From assembly GCF_000213175.1 (NCBI RefSeq), contig NW_009799100.1, positions 1,880,705 to 1,944,704 of the forward strand: a stretch of 64,000 nt of DNA, read 5' to 3'. This DNA is from Neurospora tetrasperma FGSC 2508 (Eukaryota; Ascomycota; Sordariomycetes; Sordariales; Sordariaceae). The notes under the pieces are model-generated. The model was not told the DNA's origin. It worked only from the letters and a program-made list of their open reading frames with translations, and searched no databases. Position numbers and translations under genes: made by a program. This document shows positions 57,171-64,000 of this stretch, piece after piece; within the stretch, counting starts at the first letter, position 1, and the number at the start of each line of letters is the position of its first letter.

Positions 57171-59319
57171 CACCACGGAACCCACCGCCACCTCCACCAC
57201 CACCACCACCACCATGGCCGCGTCTCCGTCTCCTAGGAGGTCCACCTCCAAACGTAGGCAATGGCGCGCCGTCAAATCTCGACCTAGGTTCATCTCCACT
57301 GCCACCGCCGCCTCTCCTCGGCGGCGGCTCATCACGTCCTCCACCACCACCGGGTAGATACCGATCACCACCACGGGACCGGCCAAAAGGAGGGGGAGGT
57401 GGCCCGCCACGACCGCCGTCGCCACCACCCATGCGACCACGACGACGCTCCGCCTCGCGATGTGGCGGCCTAATCCCAACAAACACCTCCTTTCCGCGAT
57501 CGACAAACGAATCGTTGTCCTCGAATGTGTACCGGTTGATCTCGTCCTCCCGGCCCATGTCGCGATGGCGATCGCGGGTGTAAAACGACCGCATGTTTTG
57601 CAGACGGCGCTCCGCAAGCTCGGCATTAACGGGCCTATAGAGCAGCGACGGGTGGGTGCGGGTCGCCTTCATCTCGTCGCCCGTAAGTGCGGGCTGGGGC
57701 ACGCGGCCGCCACGGCCACGGGGGCCTGAGGGCGCGCCTTCGACGCCGGGATGTTGTTGCTGGCGGCCCGAGGCGGGGCCGGAGGGGATGGCTGGAGGGG
57801 GGAGGGGATCGCGTGCTGAGGAGGATACTGATCCGCGGGTACCGGAAGCAGCAGCGGCTACAAGGGCTGGCGTCGGCTCGAGCTCGGCGTTGACGAGGCG
57901 GGCAGTGATGTTGCCGTCCTCTTCGTGACGTACGTAGCGAACTTCCCACCTGGCGAGATTGCCGCGGCCGCCTTCGGACTGCTCCGTCTCCGCCCACTCG
58001 TTCACCCGGTCGGGAGGGATGAAATCTACCCACAGCTCCTTTCGATTCCGCTCATTAGGCCAAATCTTTCCGTGGAGAGCGACACGAACGCGCGAGGCAG
58101 CCGCGACGGAGGTGAAGCTGACAAAAGCGTGGGTGCGAATTTGATCGAGGTAGAAATCTTGGATGGAGTCAGGATCCGGCAGGCTGCCCGGGGGCGCGGC
58201 GAGCCCTTGGAGATATTCACGAACAAATTCGGAGCGGAGCGGTCTCATGAAGTTCTTGATGTATAGCGCTTGGGTCGCAGGGTGTTCGGAGGGGGCAACA
58301 TCTCGCTCGTCAATGTCCATATCGGCGTCGTACTTCACAGCGCTCCGATCGTGCGCTGCCCGTTCGGGGGATCGTTGCTTGAGGTCAGCCTCGGTCTGTA
58401 CACGGTCGCGAGACTCCTCCTCTTGATCGCCATCGTTCAACTCGCGCGGCTCGGAAGCTTGGCGGTGCTGTGGCGCTTCGTGCATCTCAGAAACTTTCTC
58501 TGAGTCGGCTGCGAGGGGAATCTCGGGGTGGATTGTGGCGTAAGAAGCGTCTTTGGCACCCTGCTCGTCATCGAGGGGTAGCACGGTTTCGTCGGTTTGG
58601 CTTTCAAGTCCACTCATGCGTATATCTTCGTCTTCTTGCTCGGTAGGGCGCGCACGCTTCCTAGACATTTCTTCCTCCGGAGGGGGACTGCGAGATCTGC
58701 GCTTTCTGCTAGGCGTATCGCTAGTGAGTTCAGGAGCCACAGGTACAGATCCGCTGTTGCTTTCTTCAACCTTCTCTTCCTTTTCTTCAGTTGTGTCGTT
58801 TCTGATCGCAGGAATATTGTTTGCTTCGGGCGCAGATTCTGCAGCGGACTCCCTTGTCGGCTCGTTTGATTTGTCTTGTTTGACGTCCGGTTCTATTTGT
58901 GTGGCGTCATGCGCAATAGTCGTCTTCTCTTCGGGAGCAACTGGCCCAGAAGCCGGGGATGCAGAGGGAGCTTCGGGCTGAGGTTCTTGCAAAGGAGCTT
59001 TCACCGGCGACGGGACAGGGCTGCCGGGGCTCTTTGTGGTTTCATCTTCGGCTGTGGTCTCAACGGCTTGTGCGCTGGTGGCCTCTGCTTCCTGGTTCTG
59101 TTCCTTGACCTCTTCGTTGTCCTGTTCTTTGTCCTCCTCCTGCTCCGCCTCTGGGGGCGCGTCTCCTTCTCGTTGAGATACCTGGGCCTCCTGGTCGTCG
59201 ACAGTCAAGCGTTCGACAAGGTCGGCCTTCTTCCCAGCCTGAGAGAGCCCGCGGCGCTTGAGCTCTTGACGTAGGTCAACGACTGTGAGCTTGCTCCAGT
59301 CACTCGTCATGTTGACCAT
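57160..59319 (-). CDS. Acinus-like SAP and RRM protein
   Basis: Intronless, 719 residues from the Met at 59319; the next Met at 59310 (MTSDWSKL) has better context and is equally possible. The open frame runs on to an ATG at 59619, but that extension looks non-coding. A SAP DNA-binding motif sits at about 6-42 (SKLTVVDLRQELKRRGL). Then comes a long acidic Glu/Pro/Ala stretch with a basic patch SRKRRSRSPPP. An RRM lies near 350-450 (ALYIKNFMRPLRSEFVREYL, THAFVSFTS). Near 555, TRTHPSLLYRPVNAELAERR resembles the RSB motif by which Acinus binds RNPS1 and SAP18. The tail is Arg/Gly-rich with a Gly run. It is likely a nuclear splicing or exon-junction-linked (ASAP-type) factor. Confidence 0.83.
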   Translation of the reverse strand: MVNMTSDWSKLTVVDLRQELKRRGLSQAGKKADLVERLTVDDQEAQVSQREGDAPPEAEQEEDKEQDNEEVKEQNQEAEATSAQAVETTAEDETTKSPGSPVPSPVKAPLQEPQPEAPSASPASGPVAPEEKTTIAHDATQIEPDVKQDKSNEPTRESAAESAPEANNIPAIRNDTTEEKEEKVEESNSGSVPVAPELTSDTPSRKRRSRSPPPEEEMSRKRARPTEQEDEDIRMSGLESQTDETVLPLDDEQGAKDASYATIHPEIPLAADSEKVSEMHEAPQHRQASEPRELNDGDQEEESRDRVQTEADLKQRSPERAAHDRSAVKYDADMDIDERDVAPSEHPATQALYIKNFMRPLRSEFVREYLQGLAAPPGSLPDPDSIQDFYLDQIRTHAFVSFTSVAAASRVRVALHGKIWPNERNRKELWVDFIPPDRVNEWAETEQSEGGRGNLARWEVRYVRHEEDGNITARLVNAELEPTPALVAAAASGTRGSVSSSARDPLPPPAIPSGPASGRQQQHPGVEGAPSGPRGRGGRVPQPALTGDEMKATRTHPSLLYRPVNAELAERRLQNMRSFYTRDRHRDMGREDEINRYTFEDNDSFVDRGKEVFVGIRPPHREAERRRGRMGGGDGGRGGPPPPPFGRSRGGDRYLPGGGGGRDEPPPRRGGGGSGDEPRSRFDGAPLPTFGGGPPRRRRRGHGGGGGGGGGGGFRGDRY

Positions 59320-61031
59320 TGATCCGGTCGTGATTAGTGTAATTCGTGGGTATTTTAATCGACAGCGCGAGATCAAATTTAAGTGAGGCTGGCTGTCTTT
59401 GCAGTGAATGAAGCCTGCGGCGAGCTTGGGACGGTGACTTTTTTTTTTGGAGATTTCAAAGTCCGGGGCGCGTCGCGAATGGACAAGAAAAGCAAGCAGC
59501 ATTTGGAGCCACCCACACCACCCACTGTGGTGGGTATCCCGACGCTCGGACTCCCCACCGTCGCTAGGCGCAAAATGAGTGGTCGCCCCACAGCAAGCGG
59601 GACAAAGAGACCCACTCATCTTCCCTGTAACGATTCGTTACCTAAGCACTGCCCCACAGTACGTACCTCCTTAGCTTTTCTGTATTATCCACAACGGTGA
59701 CGTCGATCATGGATTTCCGAACAGAAGCGCAACGGCTTGAAACCACCATTGACTCTGCATTGCATGTCTATATCACGACGTGAGCCCTCAACTTTCCCAT
59801 AACGGTCATTACAAAACAATCGCAAACACTACATCTCGACAACTTTGTCAGGTGTCTCGTGTTCCTTGTGCGCTTTCATAGGAACCCTTGGACATTACTC
59901 GGCTGCATTGTCCAGCCATCCGAGCCAGGGATGAGTTGAGCCTTCGAGATATTGTTCAAACTGGGAACGTATGTGGATGCACGGCTCCTCAATTCAGACA
60001 TATTCGGAACTCATCCCATCCCAGCGCTTGAGGGTTGGGCATCAGGATGGTAACACAAGCAGTTACCTCCAGTCCCGTCATCACAAATGCTGGGAAGTAT
60101 CGTTGTACCTGGGACCAGGAAGGACAGGACACGAACCGAGCCGAGATGGAAGGAGCTACCAAATCGGCAGGCACGCAGCCTTATAAGTTGACCAGATGGA
60201 AGGAGAAGTTGAATAGGATACAGCAACCAAGTAGTATTGGCACGCATCGATCGTAACTTCCCTATTGTCCAGGCAACCAGTGGGTGGCGCCTTCTCATTG
60301 AACCGCGTTGACCACACACCACGACCAGAAAAAGTCAGCCACGGGTCGAGTTGGGCGCCGACGTCGTTAATTCAAGAGTTCCAGCGGAGTTGTGAGGCCA
60401 TCCTGTCAACACTTGAACCAATTGTGGTTTTCGTCCCTACACCTCTCTTGACGTGCGGCGCTGAAAACATCTCATCGGGTGTTAGATGCGTGGTACCCAA
60501 GCTTTGGCCGCACAACATCGATGTCGATGTCGGCGTTGCGGAAACTATTTTACCTCATGCTTACTTGTCCCCGACACTGTCACTGAAGAAGGACAAACAA
60601 AGCTCACTTCCTGGTTTCGTTTAGGCTGCCCGCCAAAGCTGTCTTCTATCTGGACTACATCATTGTCTTCATTGTCCCGACTTCGAAACAAAGAAATTCC
60701 AACTCCCAATCCGGGCGGGACAGGAGGACCCCTCTTCAAAGCCGACTGATCACAACTTGCTATCCAGAAACACTCCAGCTGTCTCCCAGCTCTGCGACCC
60801 GTCGAGCGCCGTCTTTCGACCATAGAAACCAACTGCAAGAGCACTTGACCTTCACATTTCCACTTTGGGTCGCTTCAACACCCTTCGATTTTACTCCATG
60901 ATCTTCTCTTCACTTTTCGCCTCACCCACGTTTCACATCTCATCAGAGAGTTCCGCAGAGCCTGCCGTTATCTGAGCTTCCCCCCATTGTTCCTCCTTTT
61001 CTGTTCGGGTTCCCTTGTTTTTCCCCTCAAC
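59320..61031. other. Divergent region between SAP/RRM gene (-) and the 446-residue protein (+)
   Basis: About 1.7 kb. It should hold both promoters and, in the middle, a possible small multi-exon gene listed separately. The part from 60840 is CT-rich, like a 5' leader. Confidence 0.45.
59709..60256 (+). CDS. Possible small spliced gene, structure uncertain
   Basis: From 59709 an ATG opens MDFRTEAQRLETTIDSALH, a helix-like N-terminus followed by two possible donors (GTCTAT at 59766, GTGAGC at 59780). Possible acceptors are TTGTCAG (exon from 59852) and TTTCATAG (exon from 59882). The latter frame reads EPLDITRLHCPAIR, then ARDELSLRDIVQTGN before GTATGT at 59969. Farther on, 60035-60256 is open with a protein-like end (YRCTWDQEGQDTNRAEMEG, then TRWKEKLNRIQQ). 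I could not join all parts in one frame; the first donor/acceptor pair alone would give only 52 residues. Family unknown. It could also be chance. Confidence 0.28.
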
Positions 61032-62439
61032 ATGAAAACCTCACCTCGAAAGTCAGAAGCCCAGCGTTATGCGCCTTACAAAACACGTGCAAGAAATATG
61101 CGACCTGCTGCGATGGCTACCCCCAGCCCCACCATCACCGACGCCGACGGTGATGTCGACATGTTTCTGCTCGAAGCCCAGCTGGGCGTCGGCTCACCAA
61201 ACTTCACCGAATGCTATTTTACAACGGAGGATGACAGCAGCGCAAAACTGGAGCTTCGTGGAGGTTATGTTGCTGGTGGAAGACAGACTACACCTCGGAG
61301 GAACCCAAAAGATCTGGTTTACCCCACCATCGAGGTGGCCATATCGCCCTCCACTAAAGGATCCGAGACTGATGAGGCCGATTTCAACGAGGGAAACGAG
61401 ACCGAGGATGATTACGATGATGACAGCGCTGACGATGACGATCTGGATGACAACCAGGGCTATTATAACGGCCACACCCAAATGTCCAGCATGCGCTTGA
61501 CTCGTGAGACGTCCCGTAATCCCGCGTATAGCACCAACAGCAACTGGGACGAATATGTAGAGGTCCCTCTCCACCTTCAAGATTATGCCAAGGTCATAAA
61601 GCGTGTATCGGGCTATGAGGACTGGAATGAGGAGCAACGCCATCTTCACAAACTCATCTTTTTAAGAGGTCTTCACCCCGTGATGCCAGCCTCGTGGCGA
61701 TGGAGTTACAAGATGTGGGGCATCGCTGAGGACAACCTCACTCATGTCTTTGCGCCAGAGGACAGCAGGAAGGAGGTAATTATCAAGGCCTATGGGAATG
61801 AGCTTGCTGGTACGTATAATTCCAAACCTCCACATCTGTCTTTGAATAGTTTATGCTGACTGTCCTGTTCTTCTAGCCTGTAAAGCACTCGAAGCAGTGT
61901 TCCTTTGCACCCAGCACATCTTGGACTTTGAGAGGCTTGGTCAGCGTGAACTTATGGGGCCATATACCGCAAAAACCATCAGCCGCTATTGGAAATGGGC
62001 TTTGAAAGATGCGGGGTTGGACAAATGCAAGTTTCCTCCACTGCTTCTGGTGCTGGAGTATGAATACTCCCGCAGAAAAGACTTCGCCCATGAGGTTTCC
62101 GATAGTGTGAGGAAGCGGGTTGAGGACGTTGCCCTGAGTTGGTGCGAGGTGCTCATGGACGATGAGACTGGGGAGTATGTTGCGGAACCGCCTACCATCT
62201 TTGTTTTCACTGTGGTTCAACACACCCTCGTGCTGTCCACTTACGATGCTGCATCGCCAGAACAAGGCGTTGTGCAGATTGAGGAAGTCAAGTTCAACGC
62301 AAGAGGGCTTTGGCTGTGGAACTCACTGACCGTCGCTATCGCCGTTCACATGGCTCGGGATACACTGATGAGGGCACGGAAACATGGATTCATTGGTGAA
62401 GCTCGACGCCATAGAAGCAAGAAGGATCCTGATTTCTGA
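61032..62439 (+). CDS. Unrecognised 446-residue acidic protein
   Basis: Exons: 61032-61809 and 61877-62439, joined over a 67-base GT-AG intron with a GCTGAC branch; the frame closes exactly. The N-terminus is basic (MKTSPRKSEAQRYAPYKTRA). Residues of about 115-155 are very acidic (ETEDDYDDDSADDDDLDD). A compact part starts near 175 (NWDEYVEVPLHLQDYAKVIKR) and runs to the end, with WNEEQRHLHKLIFLRGLHPVMPASW and WKWALKDAGL. It contains no signal peptide or membrane segment and ends in a basic tail (RRHRSKKDPDF), so a nuclear protein is plausible. I do not recognise the family and assign no function. Start chosen at MKTSPRK; the in-frame upstream extension is hydrophobic leader-like sequence without support. 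Confidence 0.8.
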
Positions 62440-64000
62440 AATGCCGGGCTGGGAAAATCATGGTTTCACGTTGGTGCCATGGCATTCAAGGTTTCCGCAA
62501 TTTCAGTTCTTCATGTTTTTTTTCATGGACATCTCTTTGTAACGGAGGGATCTAATATGCTTGCTTCGGAGATACCCTGCTAACGGTTGTTGCTGTTCTG
62601 TCGCGCCCAGAATCTCTCTTTTTGCAAATACCTGCTTTGTGCTATCGTGAATTTACAAGCAGTTCTTGGGTTTACTACCCACCAAAACCTTGTCATAAGT
62701 TTATATTGCCGAGGAAGGTGGCCTTTCGGCACTTCTATCAACTGATGGTTGGCTGGGGACATGTGGTTGGGCATTGTCTTGAGGCTTGTTGCCAATGTAT
62801 CCCTTTATGTTCGATGGGTTCCTCATCTAACAAGATTTGTTCAGGTACAACAATTGCCCCACAACTTTCCAAATGACGGTTGGTGTTTATTTGGAAAGCT
62901 TTGTTCAATTCGGAAATTTACAGGAAGTTACGTACCAAGTGAGGGTTTGAACTCACGATAGAAGTCTTCTAAAGTCTGAACATCGATGTTCCACAAAGCA
63001 CATGTAAACATATACTGGTTCAACATAAGTACTTGGTTGAGCATGACACTGTCTATGCTGCAGATTTCCTCCGTGATTCCAAAACCCTCATCCTGGATGC
63101 ATACTAGGTAGTGCACCTTGACGGTTTTTTTTTTCTTGCAGAATTGCAAAATTGGTCCACGAGACGTCAACAAATACGAAGCCAATCACTGCAATGCTGA
63201 TTATGCGCCGTACTCCTAATCCCATTGGGAAAGTTGCCGGTTGGTTGAGGGCCTTGATCACCGAGCCGAGGTGTTTTTAAAAACTTTGAAGGGTACCAAG
63301 GAACATCGCTGATGAAAAGCTCCATATCGAAAAAGGTTCATTTGTAGGTACTAGTGTAAATACATAACGAACCGAATCATACTGAATAGTGGGCCGGAGG
63401 ACCTTTGTTTCTGGACTGGTTACCTAGTCAAGGAAGACAGAGTCATGACAGGGCGTCGACCCTTCGTTAGTGTTCAAGTACGTACACTACACTAGTTATG
63501 TACATAGTTGCTGATCAACATCCATCAGATCTGGCCGAGCCACGCAGGGCAGAAAATCCGCACGTGGGTTAAAGTGGTATCTTTCTCCGTCAAATGTCAA
63601 CGAAAAGCTTCCGGTCTCCGGATATGGAACGTTCGAAAACAATCCACAGGGAGAGTGGAGTTCGGAGATGGTACCAAGTGGATCAACAGATAAACTGATC
63701 CGTGATGCGGGAATTGATAAAAATGCTTGGCATGTAATGCGGCTGTACGGGTTTGATAGATCGATGGGGTGATTGGGGGTCCACAGAAGTCCCCCATCAT
63801 GGAATGATTCTTCCTTTTCCTTCTTCTTTTTTGTTCTTCGGGACTCTGGGGCTATCGCTATCAGATCATCGGCTGCCGGGGGTGGATGAGGTGATCGGTG
63901 TGCACTAGTGTACAGTGGGCTACTAGAAAGAGCTAAAGTATCGGTCAGAGCTTATGATCAACCACTTGGTCCGGGTCCGGTTGGTGATTGATGGGCTGGT
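62440..64000. other. Intergenic region to the window end
   Basis: About 1.56 kb with no supported gene. A T-run lies near 63125-63134. The sequence at 62935-62955 folds a short stem resembling a tRNA T-arm, but no acceptor or D-arm pairs with it. Confidence 0.4.

Noticed and set aside
59320-59619. In-frame 100-residue N-terminal extension of the SAP/RRM protein from an ATG at 59619
   Set aside because: The extension has no recognisable domain, contains scattered Cys and Trp unlike the rest, and SAP proteins of this type start just before the SAP motif.
62935-62957. GTGAG/CTCAC stem around TTCAAAC, tRNA-like T-arm on the minus strand
   Set aside because: The loop is eight bases, and neither a D-arm nor a matching acceptor stem lies at the right distance.

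Overview
The window reads as nuclear DNA of a filamentous ascomycete, most probably Neurospora or a very close Sordariaceae relative. The evidence is short introns of about 55-150 bases with CTAAC/CTGAC-like branch sites, a block stripped of CA/TG dinucleotides as left by repeat-induced point mutation (RIP), and recognisable Neurospora-type proteins: a 928-residue conventional kinesin, a 151-residue Rad6/MUS-8, and arg-2 with its arginine attenuator peptide. It is a draft assembly: a run of N at 37507-38210 sits inside a CAA repeat, with the same 721 bases on both sides.

Layout. 1 to about 4440 is an AT-rich, RIP-mutated repeat fossil without genes. 4895-15477 holds a short-chain dehydrogenase (+), a secreted Ala-rich repeat protein (+), a SUN-family GPI-anchored wall protein (+) and a CSN12/Thp1-like PCI protein (-). 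16217-29272 holds mitochondrial acetyl-CoA acetyltransferase (-), mus-8/RAD6 (+), conventional kinesin (+) and a large Ser/Thr-rich GPI-anchored surface protein (-). A gene-poor stretch of about 5.3 kb follows. 34626-39090 is a membrane-anchored, apparently inactive aspartyl-protease-like protein with a polyglutamine cytoplasmic tail, broken by the assembly gap. 40016-42331 is the diflavin reductase Tah18 (-). After another sparse stretch of about 3.8 kb come an RRM/RGG protein (+), an ArfGAP1/Gcs1-type protein (+), ETF beta subunit (+), arg-2 with its spliced leader uORF (+), an Acinus-like SAP/RRM protein (-) and an unrecognised 446-residue acidic protein (+).

These are ordinary dispersed eukaryotic genes and do not form a cluster. 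Links are functional only. Thiolase and ETF beta are mitochondrial acyl-CoA enzymes, and ARG-2 is also mitochondrial. The SUN protein, the GPI protein and the repeat protein belong to the cell surface or secretome. Kinesin and ArfGAP serve membrane traffic.

No undescribed multigene system was found. The most interesting signal is the arg-2 leader: the 24-residue attenuator peptide is split over three exons, the middle one only 13 bases long, so splicing itself decides whether the regulatory peptide, a truncated peptide or an overlapping uORF is present. Gene models were built by hand from splice signals and remembered families; no database search was run.
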